64,000 bases of DNA, taken from an uncultured Bacteroidales bacterium (GTDB lineage Bacteria; Bacteroidota; Bacteroidia; Bacteroidales; UBA932). A program made the position numbers and the translations under genes. The first letter of the stretch is position 1. Every line of letters begins with the position of its first letter. The stretch is taken from NCBI GenBank assembly GCA_944325445.1, contig CALVAG010000005.1, forward strand, positions 62,001-126,000. Direction: 5' to 3'. Below the pieces are notes generated by a model that made no database searches, was not told the DNA's origin, and saw nothing but the letters and a program-made list of their open reading frames with translations. This document shows positions 1-9,000 of the stretch, in pieces.

Positions 1-2
1 TA

Positions 3-704
3 AAAAGCAACTATCTCAATCTGATGCAGATTCTCAACATGCCATACGACACTCTCTTTAGAGTTGTACCGTATGAGCCGGATGACACTTATATTTTCCG
101 ATTATTGCCGGGTACGGTAGACGACATATTCGAAGAGGCATTGGACCTGCCGCAGATAAAGGCGGCGGAATATTCTCTCGAAAAGAGCAAAGTGGATTAC
201 AAAATCCAAAAAGGAGCCGCATATCCCTCGATTTCGCTCTCGGCTGGTTACGGCACATATTACAGCGACAGCAGGGAGGGGGCGTTTTTTTCCCAGTTCG
301 AAGATAACAGGAACCCTTCATTGGGTTTCGGGATGAGCATCCCTATATTCAACGGCTGGAGAGGCAATACCTCCATAAGGAATGCGAAGCTGAATGTACG
401 GAATGCGGAACTGGAACTTGTAAAAAGCCATCAGAACCTGTATAAGGAGATACAGCAGGCGTATAACGACGCGATTAACGCCCATGCAAAGCTGGAAGCC
501 TCGAAAAAGAATATGGAAATGGCCGCCGAATCCTTTAAGAACATTGAAAACAAGTTCAATCTGCAAATGGCAAACGGCACGGATTATACAGTTGCCCGGG
601 CCAACCTTTTCAAAGCCCGCTCCGAATATTATCAAAATAAATTCCAATATATATTTCAGTTGAAAATCCTCGATTTCTACAGGGGAATTCCCATTAAACT
701 ATAG
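3..704 (+). CDS. TolC-family outer membrane efflux protein, C-terminal part (5' end outside window)
   Basis: This is the C-terminal half of a TolC/OEP-type outer membrane channel that connects an inner-membrane exporter and its periplasmic adaptor to the cell exterior. The reading frame is open to the window edge; codons before the first ATG (position 24) already read as the family's helical repeat (KSNYLNLMQ), so the gene starts upstream and that ATG is internal. The visible part has beta-barrel-like strands around SISLSAGYGTYY and IPIFNGWRG, then a long coiled-coil helix rich in Lys, Glu and Asn, ending with a short helix. The adaptor gene follows 6 nt downstream. I see no ABC or RND pump gene after the adaptor; it may lie upstream. 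The family call is secure; the substrate cannot be told. Confidence 0.9.
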   Translation, partial: KSNYLNLMQILNMPYDTLFRVVPYEPDDTYIFRLLPGTVDDIFEEALDLPQIKAAEYSLEKSKVDYKIQKGAAYPSISLSAGYGTYYSDSREGAFFSQFEDNRNPSLGFGMSIPIFNGWRGNTSIRNAKLNVRNAELELVKSHQNLYKEIQQAYNDAINAHAKLEASKKNMEMAAESFKNIENKFNLQMANGTDYTVARANLFKARSEYYQNKFQYIFQLKILDFYRGIPIKL

Positions 705-710
705 GCCGGC

Positions 711-1937
711 ATGAAAAAAAAGAGAAGTAAAAAGAGAGTATTGCTTACGGTTGCGACAGCCGTCATACTGTTTTTGGCAGTCGTATCCCTGCTTTCAAAA
801 GGGGATAACGGTATAGAGGTGACTGTTGCCTGTCCCCAACTCGGTTCCATAACGGAAAGTGTTCCGGCAAACGGGAAAATACAACCTGTAACGGAGGTAA
901 AAATCAGCCCTGACGTATCGGGCGAGATTGTAGAATTGAATTGCGAAGAGGGAGACAGGGTCGAAGCGGGAGAGTTGCTGATAAAGATAAAACAGGACGT
1001 ATATATCTCTGCAGTAGAGCAGGCTGAAGCCTCTTTGAATTCTATAAAGGCGCAATATCTGCAGCAGAAGGCGCAACTTGTACAGATAGAAGCGGCGCAT
1101 GAAAGAAACAAAAAACTTTTTGAGCAGAAGACGATATCGCAACAGGAGCTGGAAACCTCAACATCGCAATATCAGGTAGCTGTAGAACAGCTCAACGCTG
1201 CAAAATACAATATCAAAAGCGCGGAGGCCGCCTTGAGGGAGGCACAGGAAAATCTCGTGAAGACCACCATCTATGCCCCGATGAGCGGTATAATTTCCGA
1301 CCTTGCAGTTGAAAAGGGAGAGAGAGTCGTGGGTACGAGCCAGATGGCCGGCACCGAGATGCTCAGGATTGCAGATATGGAGAAAATGGAGGTTCTGGTA
1401 GATGTAAACGAAAATGACATTATCCGTATCTCCCAGAACGATACTGCATATATAGAGGTAGATGCCTATCCGAACCGGAAGTTCAAGGGAACGGTTACGC
1501 AGATTGCAAACTCCGCAAACAGCACCGGTACTACCCTGTCGGCAGATATGGTCACGAATTTTGAGGTCAGAGTAAATATTTTGCCGGAATCTTACCGCGA
1601 CCTGATGGAAAAGAGCCCGATTCCGTTCAGGCCGGGAATGTCTGCATCGGTGTCTATCATAACGGACAGCAGGGATAGTGCGATAATAATCCCCATACAG
1701 GCGATAACCACCCGCAGGGATTTGGGAGAGAGTGAATCCGAAATGATAAAAGAGTACGTTTTCGCATATGATTCGTTGGCAAAAAGCGTAGAACCGGTAG
1801 AAATCGTTACAGGCATACAGGATATGATGAATATAGAGGTAGTAAGCGGACTCACCGAAAACACAAAAATAGTAACGGGCCCGTACAGGGCAATAAACAG
1901 AGAACTGAAAAAGGGTTCTGCGGTATCGGCCAGATAG
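711..1937 (+). CDS. HlyD/MacA-type periplasmic efflux adaptor (membrane fusion protein)
   Basis: A 408-residue periplasmic adaptor linking an inner-membrane transporter to the TolC-type channel encoded just upstream. It has a basic N-terminus and one membrane anchor (about residues 9-28), a barrel-sandwich (lipoyl-like) domain split by an alpha-hairpin (about 95-170, Gln/Glu/Ala-rich coiled coil), a beta-barrel domain with the typical stretch VLVDVNENDIIRI, and a membrane-proximal domain ending in GLTENTKIVTGPYRAI. The organisation is that of MacA-like proteins that work with ABC permeases. It lies 6 nt after the channel gene and 9 nt before tsaB, so all three are probably co-transcribed. No partner ATPase or permease is present in the window. 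Confidence 0.92.
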   Translation: MKKKRSKKRVLLTVATAVILFLAVVSLLSKGDNGIEVTVACPQLGSITESVPANGKIQPVTEVKISPDVSGEIVELNCEEGDRVEAGELLIKIKQDVYISAVEQAEASLNSIKAQYLQQKAQLVQIEAAHERNKKLFEQKTISQQELETSTSQYQVAVEQLNAAKYNIKSAEAALREAQENLVKTTIYAPMSGIISDLAVEKGERVVGTSQMAGTEMLRIADMEKMEVLVDVNENDIIRISQNDTAYIEVDAYPNRKFKGTVTQIANSANSTGTTLSADMVTNFEVRVNILPESYRDLMEKSPIPFRPGMSASVSIITDSRDSAIIIPIQAITTRRDLGESESEMIKEYVFAYDSLAKSVEPVEIVTGIQDMMNIEVVSGLTENTKIVTGPYRAINRELKKGSAVSAR

Positions 1938-1946
1938 ACAATAGAG

Positions 1947-2648
1947 ATGAAACAGGATTATATATTGCTTATCGAGACCTCTACGGAGGCGTGTTCAGTC
2001 GCCCTTTCCAAAGGGAGTGATCTCGTTACAGAAAAATATACCGAAGTTCCCAAATCGCACGCATCGGTTATAGGAACGTTCATTCAGGATATTTTCAACG
2101 AAACAGGCATGACTGCCGCCGATTTGAGTGCAGTTGCCGTAAGCAAGGGGCCGGGCTCGTACACCGGATTGCGCGTAGGGGTAAGTTGCGCAAAAGGGCT
2201 ATGTTACGGAGCGCAGATTCCGCTCATAGGGGTAAACACCCTGGAAGTAATCGCCCGGTGCGCGATAGACAATAACCTTGCTGCAGATGCATCATATATA
2301 GTACCCATGATAGATGCACGCAGGATGGAAGTCTACACTGCGACCTTCACGCCGGACTGCACCATGGTGAACACGACCAAGGCCTTGGTACTTGCACCGG
2401 ATAGTTTCAGAGAGGAGTTAAAAAACTCCAAAGTTCTCTTTACAGGGAACGGAGCGGAAAAATATAAAGAAGAGATTCCGCAGGAGTTAAGGGGGAATGC
2501 GCTTTTCGCTCCGCAAATGCCGCATGCCTCGGGATTGAGGCTTCGTGCTGCAGAGATGCTGCAAAAAAAAGAGTTCGAAGATTGTGCATACTTCGAACCC
2601 TTTTATCTCAAGGATTTTGTGGCGGGAAAGCCCAAAAAGCTGTTATAG
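1947..2648 (+). CDS. tsaB: tRNA threonylcarbamoyladenosine biosynthesis protein TsaB
   Basis: TsaB (YeaZ) is the catalytically inactive ASKHA-fold partner of TsaD in the complex that puts the threonylcarbamoyl group on A37 of ANN-decoding tRNAs, in the cytoplasm. The 233-residue protein starts with the family pattern LLIETSTEACSVALS and carries the conserved motif SKGPGSYTGLRVG. A typical C-terminal region with YFEPFYLKDF follows. Length and motifs fit full-length TsaB. The gene follows the efflux adaptor by 9 nt. Its last 6 nt overlap the 3' end of the convergent lipoprotein gene. Confidence 0.96.
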   Translation: MKQDYILLIETSTEACSVALSKGSDLVTEKYTEVPKSHASVIGTFIQDIFNETGMTAADLSAVAVSKGPGSYTGLRVGVSCAKGLCYGAQIPLIGVNTLEVIARCAIDNNLAADASYIVPMIDARRMEVYTATFTPDCTMVNTTKALVLAPDSFREELKNSKVLFTGNGAEKYKEEIPQELRGNALFAPQMPHASGLRLRAAEMLQKKEFEDCAYFEPFYLKDFVAGKPKKLL

Positions 2649-3800
2649 CAATCTTGCCACGGTTCTGTTAAGTTCGTTTATATCGAACTTGTCTTTCTCC
2701 ACTATATCTCCATTCGAATCGAAGATGAACATGGCCGGGATTCTCTGCACCGCATATGTAATAAGCGCCGGAGAAGATGTTCCCAGACCGTCGCAGACAT
2801 TTATCCAAGGCAGATTCTGCTCCTTTACTACAGATGCCCACAATGCCTTGTCGGTATCTATGCAAACCTGATATATATTAAGCCCCTTGCCTGCATATCT
2901 CTCGTAAATCTTTTTCAACTCCAGATTGTACATCTTCTGTTCGGCATTGGAAGCTGTCCAGAAGAGCAGGATAAACGGTTTTCCCTGCAATTCAGACAAT
3001 CTGTGCATTTGGGATTCCGCATCGGGCAATTCCAAATCCGGATATGCCAGTTCGGAAGCCTGGGCTATCTTATTGCTGAGTTCCATCATATTATGCAGAT
3101 TATCCGCATCGTTCTTCAATGCCTTCACATATACGGAATTGGGATACAACGTACTTAATGAGTCATAGGCCGTCTTGAAGTAGATAAAATCCATATTATC
3201 CGAAAAGAGAGCCAGATTGTCATTGAATCTTCTGTATAACAGGATGATATTTGTAAAAGACTTGGGATTTGTCATAAGCCTCTTTATCGCCTCCCTTTTC
3301 TGGGTTACATAGAGCGAACCCAGCTCCAGCCTTATCTTCTCCGAGAGGGACTCGTCATCTTTTTCCATTGCATCCGAAAGAGCTATGGCCAAAGAGTCGA
3401 ATTTTGCGGTAGAACCGTAAATTTCATTTTCGATTTCAGAAAGCAGCACTGATTCATCCGAACCGGCTATCTCGAGAGAAGCGCCCAAAGTATCCACGCT
3501 TACGGAAATCCTGTCGCCGCCCTTTGCTATCAACGAGGCCAGTCTCTTCCTTCCGTACGACACATAATAGAATTCAGGAGCGTCTTCGGGCACATCCACT
3601 TCGCATTTCACATACCCCTTGGAGTCTGTCATAAGCGTATCTATTACATCTATACGGTTTACCGACAGTTTGGACAATATCACCTCTTTATTCGCCGCGC
3701 CATCGATATTGAGCAGCAGCTGCGCCCTTTCTCCTCCGGTACATCCGGCCAAAAGGAAAAGCACGGCAGAAACAAAAGCTATTTTATTTATAATCTTCAT
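2643..3800 (-). CDS. DUF4369/thioredoxin-like lipoprotein lacking the CXXC active site
   Basis: A 385-residue predicted lipoprotein: the N-terminus has a short hydrophobic signal and a lipobox (LAGC, Cys at about residue 20). The N-terminal domain resembles the DUF4369 region common in Bacteroidales TlpA/ResA-like proteins, followed by a helical middle part and a C-terminal thioredoxin fold (from about residue 270). The fold is recognisable from KPFILLFW, a central YQVCID strand and the cis-Pro loop QRIPAMFIFDSNG. Where redox-active relatives have WCxxC, this protein has W281-T-A-S-N-A-E-Q, so both cysteines are missing and it cannot act as a disulfide oxidoreductase by the usual mechanism. 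It may be a binding or scaffold protein. Its 3' end overlaps convergent tsaB by 6 nt; the HIT gene lies 19 nt upstream. Confidence 0.85.
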   Translation of the reverse strand: MKIINKIAFVSAVLFLLAGCTGGERAQLLLNIDGAANKEVILSKLSVNRIDVIDTLMTDSKGYVKCEVDVPEDAPEFYYVSYGRKRLASLIAKGGDRISVSVDTLGASLEIAGSDESVLLSEIENEIYGSTAKFDSLAIALSDAMEKDDESLSEKIRLELGSLYVTQKREAIKRLMTNPKSFTNIILLYRRFNDNLALFSDNMDFIYFKTAYDSLSTLYPNSVYVKALKNDADNLHNMMELSNKIAQASELAYPDLELPDAESQMHRLSELQGKPFILLFWTASNAEQKMYNLELKKIYERYAGKGLNIYQVCIDTDKALWASVVKEQNLPWINVCDGLGTSSPALITYAVQRIPAMFIFDSNGDIVEKDKFDINELNRTVARLL

Positions 3801-3819
3801 ACTTTAAAACATTACGGTT

Positions 3820-4218
3820 TCATTTCTCAAAAGCCGCAGCAATTTTGTCTGCAATAGATGCAAACTCTTCGCTGCTTAAAGAGAGTTTCTCTTTTTTAAA
3901 ATCCATATCGCCTTCGCTTTGCAGCGGCACCAGATGGATATGCACATGCGGGACCTCCATTCCCAAAACGGCCACCCCTATGCGTTTGCACGGCACAGCC
4001 TTTTCCAAAGCAGCCGCCACTCTCTTTGCAAAACTCCACAGACCGGAATACTCCGCATCGTCGAGCGCAAAGATATAGTCGCTCTCCCTCTTTGGAATTA
4101 CCAGCGTGTGGCCTTTGGCCATGGGAGCTATATCGAGAAATGCATAATAATTCTCATCTTCCGCAACCTTGTATGAAGGGATTTCCCCCTTTACGATTTT
4201 TGTAAAAACAGATGCCAT
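3820..4218 (-). CDS. HIT-family nucleotide-binding hydrolase
   Basis: A 132-residue histidine-triad protein, probably a purine nucleoside phosphoramidase or dinucleotide hydrolase of the HinT type. The signature HVHIHLVP is present, with the middle His as expected nucleophile, together with the usual N-terminal pattern FTKIVKGEIPSYKVAEDE and LDIAPMAKGHTLVIPK. I chose the ATG at 4218 (MASVF...), which lies 4 nt after the greA stop and matches the usual HIT start; a longer reading would overlap greA. It follows greA on the same strand and is very probably co-transcribed with it. Confidence 0.95.
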   Translation of the reverse strand: MASVFTKIVKGEIPSYKVAEDENYYAFLDIAPMAKGHTLVIPKRESDYIFALDDAEYSGLWSFAKRVAAALEKAVPCKRIGVAVLGMEVPHVHIHLVPLQSEGDMDFKKEKLSLSSEEFASIADKIAAAFEK

Positions 4219-4222
4219 ATTT

Positions 4223-4696
4223 TTAAATAGATATATCAAGAATTTCGAAATTGATTATACCGCTCGGAGCCTTTACCTCGACAATATCTCCCTTCTTTCT
4301 GCCTATCAGGGCTTTTCCTATGGGTGTGGCGGCGGCGAGCTTGCCCTCCTTGATATTGGCCTCGCTTTCGCCCACCAAAGTATATTCCATAACGGCATTG
4401 GTCTTGAGGTTTTTGATTTTCACCTTGTTGAGCATCTGCACGCACTCCGTGTTTATCTTGGACTCGTCTATCACACGGGCATTGGCAATCAAATCCTTAA
4501 GCTGCGATATCTTAAGCTCGCAAAGGCCCTGCGCCTCACGTGCCGCATCATACTCCGCATTTTCAGATAAATCTCCCTTGTCTCTGGCCTCGGCTATCTG
4601 CTTTGAAATAGAAGGCCTCTCTACAGAAACCAGATGGGCCAGTTCGGCCTTCAGTTTCTCCAATCCTTCCGCTGTTAAATAATGTACTTTTGACAT
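4223..4696 (-). CDS. greA: Transcription elongation factor GreA
   Basis: GreA rescues backtracked RNA polymerase by stimulating cleavage of the nascent RNA 3' end. The 157-residue protein has the N-terminal coiled-coil (residues 1-75) with the acidic tip region ARDKGDLSENAEYDAAREAQG, including the conserved D and E residues that act in the polymerase secondary channel, and the C-terminal FKBP-like domain with TPIGKALIGRKKGD. Full length. The promoter-like -7 box at 4745-4752 and a hairpin with a U-rich tail lie just upstream. Confidence 0.97.
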   Translation of the reverse strand: MSKVHYLTAEGLEKLKAELAHLVSVERPSISKQIAEARDKGDLSENAEYDAAREAQGLCELKISQLKDLIANARVIDESKINTECVQMLNKVKIKNLKTNAVMEYTLVGESEANIKEGKLAAATPIGKALIGRKKGDIVEVKAPSGIINFEILDISI

Positions 4697-4700
4697 AACA

Positions 4701-4734
4701 CATAAAATTAAAAAGAATCCCGATGGATTCGGGA
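4701..4734 (-). terminator. Hairpin with U-rich tail between the 4770-5183 gene and greA
   Basis: On the minus strand, TCCCGA (4734-4729) pairs with TCGGGA (4723-4718) around a 5-nt loop, and the next bases read TTCTTTTTAATTTT. This is the form of an intrinsic terminator for the operon ending with the gene at 4770. A -7-like box (4745-4752) lies upstream of the hairpin, so it could instead form in the 5' leader of greA as an attenuator. The stem is only 6 bp. Confidence 0.5.
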
Positions 4735-4744
4735 CCCTTTAATG

Positions 4745-4752
4745 CAAAGGTA
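4745..4752 (-). promoter_or_regulatory. Bacteroidetes-type -7 element upstream of greA
   Basis: The minus strand reads TACCTTTG, matching the TAnnTTTG consensus of Bacteroidetes sigma-ABfr promoters. A T-rich GTTTTA sits about 19 nt upstream in place of a clear TTTG -33 element. The start of transcription would fall near 4739, giving a leader of about 40 nt before greA. Confidence 0.5.
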
Positions 4753-4769
4753 TAAAATATTTTTTTGAA

Positions 4770-5183
4770 TTAAAACTCTTTATATTTAGGTTTCATCAGC
4801 TCCGAAAACAATATTAACTCTTTCGGAGATTTTTTTACCCTCTTTTTAAGGTCCGGCAGCTCCTCCGCACATTTCCCCTCCTGCCCTTCCGGCTCCGCAG
4901 GAATCTCTGCAGAATGCTCTTCCGGAGGGGTTGCAACCAGACTTTGAGACTCCATGGCGCACTTCTCCGCAGAAACGAATTCCCATGGATTGTCCACAGT
5001 GGTACGTTCACCCTCTATCGGGGTTTGAGTGTCATGCATTTCTACCTCCCCGCTCTCTGCCCGATGCTCTTCCTTCGTTTTCGCTCTCTTTTTCTTTTTA
5101 CCGGCAAAAGAAGAACAGGCTCCGAATACGAGAGTCAGTATCCCGATTACAATAGAAAGTATGTCCGAATCCGCATGATACAT
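4770..5183 (-). CDS. Small single-pass membrane protein of unknown function
   Basis: I do not recognise this 137-residue protein. It has one hydrophobic segment near the N-terminus (about residues 6-26, SDILSIVIGILTLVFGA) followed by a basic stop-transfer run (GKKKKRAK). The remainder is hydrophilic, rich in Glu, Pro and Ala, probably disordered and cytoplasmic, and ends with a conserved-looking helix (KKSPKELILFSELMKPKYKEF). The ATG overlaps the ribF stop codon by one base (TAATG), so it is translationally coupled to ribF. The C-terminal helix would suit a protein-interaction tail, but that is a guess. Confidence 0.75.
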   Translation of the reverse strand: MYHADSDILSIVIGILTLVFGACSSFAGKKKKRAKTKEEHRAESGEVEMHDTQTPIEGERTTVDNPWEFVSAEKCAMESQSLVATPPEEHSAEIPAEPEGQEGKCAEELPDLKKRVKKSPKELILFSELMKPKYKEF

Positions 5184-6079
5184 TATAGGCCTGCCTCCAG
5201 TTTTTCAGCGGCCAGAGCCTTATTTCTCTCCAACTCGCTTTGCAATTCATTTACAGAGGCGAACTTTATCTCGTCCCTTATCTTAAATACGAACTCCACA
5301 GTTATGTCAAGTCCGTAAATATCTTCATCGAAACCGAGAATATTCGTCTCTATCGTTCTCTCCCCGTGCGCAGCCACAGTAGGCCTGACTCCTATATTGG
5401 TTATACCCATATACCTGCGCCCCAATACAGTAACATAGACTCCATACACTCCGTCGCCCGGCACGACCTTCAACGGATCGTAAAGCTGCATGTTCGCTGT
5501 AGGGAAGCCCATGGTACGGCCCAGTCTGTTTCCGGAAACGACCGCCCCTCTCAAGGTGTAGTTATATCCCAGATACCTTGCCGCATCATAAACGTCTGTC
5601 TGCTGAAGCATCTTCCTGATTTTTGTAGAACTTATGATATTGTTGTCTACCAGAAATTCTTCGACTCTTACAATATTCAGTCCCAGTTCATGTGCGGTAG
5701 ATATCATCGCGCTCTGCGGCTCCGACACATTGCTCCCGAGCCTGTGGTCGTAACCTATAACCAGAGTGGAGACTCCATATTTGCTTATCAGGTATTCCAA
5801 TAAAAACTCTTTGGTCGTAAGACGGCTGAATTCCTTTGTAAAAGGGATGGCAATAAAATCGTCTACACCTATGGCTTTTATAAGGGATTTTTTCTCATCC
5901 AATGAATTCAAAAGGCGCAAGTCGTATGCCTGCTGCTGCAAAACGCTCCTGGGATGGGGCCAGAAGGAGATTACGCAACTCTTCTTGCCCTCCCTTGAAG
6001 CCGTTTCGCAAAGAGAACGCAAAACCTTGCGATGTCCGAGATGGACACCGTCGAAAAAACCTGTAGCCGCTACAACCAT
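5183..6079 (-). CDS. ribF: Bifunctional riboflavin kinase / FAD synthetase RibF
   Basis: RibF phosphorylates riboflavin to FMN and adenylylates FMN to FAD. The 298-residue protein has an N-terminal nucleotidyltransferase domain (GFFDGVHLGHR, YDHRLG, and SSTKIRKML as the ISSTxIR motif) and a C-terminal riboflavin kinase domain (GNRLGRTMGFPTANM, then DGVYGVYV and TNIGVRPT). The N-terminus is short before the GFFDG motif, but the ATG at 6079 is the only suitable start; it overlaps the end of the upstream synthase-phosphorylase gene by 10 nt. No FMN riboswitch space exists upstream, so expression depends on read-through from the glycogen genes or an internal promoter. Confidence 0.96.
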   Translation of the reverse strand: MVVAATGFFDGVHLGHRKVLRSLCETASREGKKSCVISFWPHPRSVLQQQAYDLRLLNSLDEKKSLIKAIGVDDFIAIPFTKEFSRLTTKEFLLEYLISKYGVSTLVIGYDHRLGSNVSEPQSAMISTAHELGLNIVRVEEFLVDNNIISSTKIRKMLQQTDVYDAARYLGYNYTLRGAVVSGNRLGRTMGFPTANMQLYDPLKVVPGDGVYGVYVTVLGRRYMGITNIGVRPTVAAHGERTIETNILGFDEDIYGLDITVEFVFKIRDEIKFASVNELQSELERNKALAAEKLEAGL

Positions 6080-9000
6080 TTTACGAGTTCAAAATCCTGT
6101 CTGTGCGCCAGCAGGTCGTTTTTCGCATACATTCTGGTGGCAATCTGATATGTTCCCGTTCTGTCCGGGACTATATCGCACACATAGGTTGCAACGCCGT
6201 CTCTGCATTCTTTCAATTTAAACGGATATACCTCTTTTATCCTCAACCGTCCCTTCTTATCGGGTTCCGACAGCAGTGTCTCCAATCCGATATATTCCGG
6301 AGCCGTATCGCCCACAGCCAGTTTAATCTCCGACCTGTAATCTCCGCCGAGCACGATAGTTCCGTAATTGCCGGCAATGGCATTGTACTCCAGAACCTCT
6401 ATCAACGGCCACTCCCTGCGCATCTTGCGTTTCCATTGGGCAATCTCTTTGGCCATTGCGTAATCATTGTCTATCAGTCTGCGATATCTGTCTGCAAGTG
6501 GATTGTAGAATTTGTCGAAATAATCGGTCATCATTCTGTTGGTGGTAAAGTTGCATGCGACATCCGCCACGCAATTCTTTATAGTCTCCACCCACTCGTT
6601 CGAAATGCCCTGTGCATTCTTATTGTAGTACTGCGGCACTATTTCGCTTTCGAGAATGTCATAAATGGTAGCGGCATCCAGTTCATCCTGGAATCCCTGG
6701 TCGTCGTATGTACGCTCCATTTTAAGCGCCCAGCCGGCTCCTTTCTTGTACCCTTCGACCCACCAGCCGTCGAGCACCGAAAAGTGCATGACACCGTTCA
6801 TTGCAGCCTTTTCGCCGCTTGTTCCCGAAGCCTCCAGAGGCCGTGTAGGAGTGTTCATCCAGACATCGACACCCTGTACGAGATATTTTGCAAGCGTAAT
6901 GTCGTAATTGGGAATGAAAACTATCTTTCCTATGAACTGAGGCATCTTCGATATCTCGACTATTCTCTTTATGAGGTCCTGTCCGGCCTTGTCTGCCGGA
7001 TGCGCCTTGCCTGCAAAAAGGAATTGTACGGGATACTCCCCGTTGTTTACTATTTCGGAAAGCTTGTCCAGATCCCTGAAGAGCAGATGGGCTCTCTTAT
7101 AGGTAGCAAAGCGCCTTGCAAAACCTATCGTAAGTATATCGTCGCGCAACGTATTCTTTATCTCCACTATATGGTGGGGAGAATAATGGTTGGAGACCGA
7201 AGGATCCGAAAGGTACTCTTTTACCTTGTCTATCAGTTTCTTTTTCAACAGACATCTCGTACCCCATATTATCTCGTTGTCCACCTTCCTTATCTCTCCG
7301 AAACATGATTTGTCGTAATGGTGGTTCTCGAACTCCCGGCCGAACACTTTCGCATGTATCTCCTTCCACTCCGGGGCAGTCCATGTAGGATAATGCACTC
7401 CGTTTGTAACATAGCTTACATGCAGCTCTTCAGGCAGATAACCGGGCCACAGACCGCCGAGAATCTCCTGGCTCACCTTTCCGTGCAGCCAGCTGACACC
7501 ATTGACCTCCTGTGAAAGATTTGCAGCGAGATTGCTCATGGAGAACTTCTCGTTCGGATTGTTCGGGTCAATCATTCCCAACGATTTGAGCGTGTTCCAG
7601 TCTATCTTCAACCTCTCCGGGTAGTGCGCTATATAGGTTCTCAGCATATCTTCCGAAAAGGCGTCGTGACCTGCCGGTACGGGAGTATGGGTCGTAAAGA
7701 GGGATGAAGCCCTTACGACCTCCACCGCCTCTGTGAAAGAGAGGTTCTCCTGCTGCACATACTCCCGCAATCTCTCCAGCCCGATAAATGCCGCATGTCC
7801 TTCATTGCAATGGTATATGTCCGAATAGATTCCGAGTTTGCGCAAGGCCCTTATTCCTCCTATACCCAAAAGCAGCTCCTGTTTCAGACGGTTCTCCCAA
7901 TCGCCGCCGTAAAGCTGATGGGTAACGCCTCTGTCCTCGGGAAGGTTTTCATCTATATCTGAATCGAGCAGGTAGAGTTCCACGCGTCCCACATCTACAC
8001 GCCATATCCTTGCCTTTATGGTTCTTCCGGGAAACGCGACAGATGTCGTAAGCCATTTGCCATCTCCGTCGAGGACCGGGGTTGCCGGAGTCTTGGAAAA
8101 ATCCTGCGGATCATAAACGGCTACCTGGTCTCCCTGACCCGACAGCTGCTGTGTAAAATAACCGTATTTGTAAAGGAAACCCATTGCGGTCATCCTTACA
8201 TTCATATCGCTGGCCTCTTTCAGGTAATCGCCGGCCAATATGCCCAAACCTCCGGAATAGATTTTAAGCGAAGTGTCCAGTCCGTACTCCATACAGAAGT
8301 AAGAGATCGAAGGGCCGGAAGCTTTCCCCTTAAGCGACATATACTTGTTGAACTTTGTGTAGACCTCATCCATTTTCCCGATAAACGCCTCATCCTTGGC
8401 CAGTTCCTTATAACGGGCAAGGTCTATCATATCCAACATCGCAATCGGGTTACCGTGGGAGAGCTCCCACAACTGCTCGTCTACCATCCTGAAAAGTTCG
8501 ATAGCTTCCTGATTCCAGCACCACCACAGATTCTTCGCCAAAGTATCGAGATGCTCCAGCCTTTTAGGGAGGTTTTTGTTGATCATTATGTTTTTCCATG
8601 TAGGGGCATTCACCTTGTAAAGTTCGAACTTCACGCTCTGATCCTCGGAATATTCAGGGAACTCCCCTTTGCGCAACACCACCTGTTCGAGCGCCTTCCT
8701 GTAAGCCTGCTCATAATATTGCACATTGTTTTTCCACATTGCGGTTCCGCAGACGTCGAATGCGTTCTCCGAGCATTTGTTCCATGTCTGGGCATCCATC
8801 TTTGCAAAACTTGCGATTTTGTCCATAACGATATCCGCTACCATATTGTAGTTGTTGTCGTTACGCTCTATTATCTCGACTCCCGGATGGGCGCCCTTAT
8901 AGTGCGAATTCACCCAAAGCCCGAATCCTGCCAGAGTGGTCGTTATGGTAGGTATTCCGAATGCAAGGCTCTCCAGCGGAGTATAGCCCCACGGTTCGTA

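Noticed and set aside
5183..6079. FMN riboswitch upstream of ribF
   Set aside because: ribF overlaps the preceding gene by 10 nt, leaving no non-coding leader.
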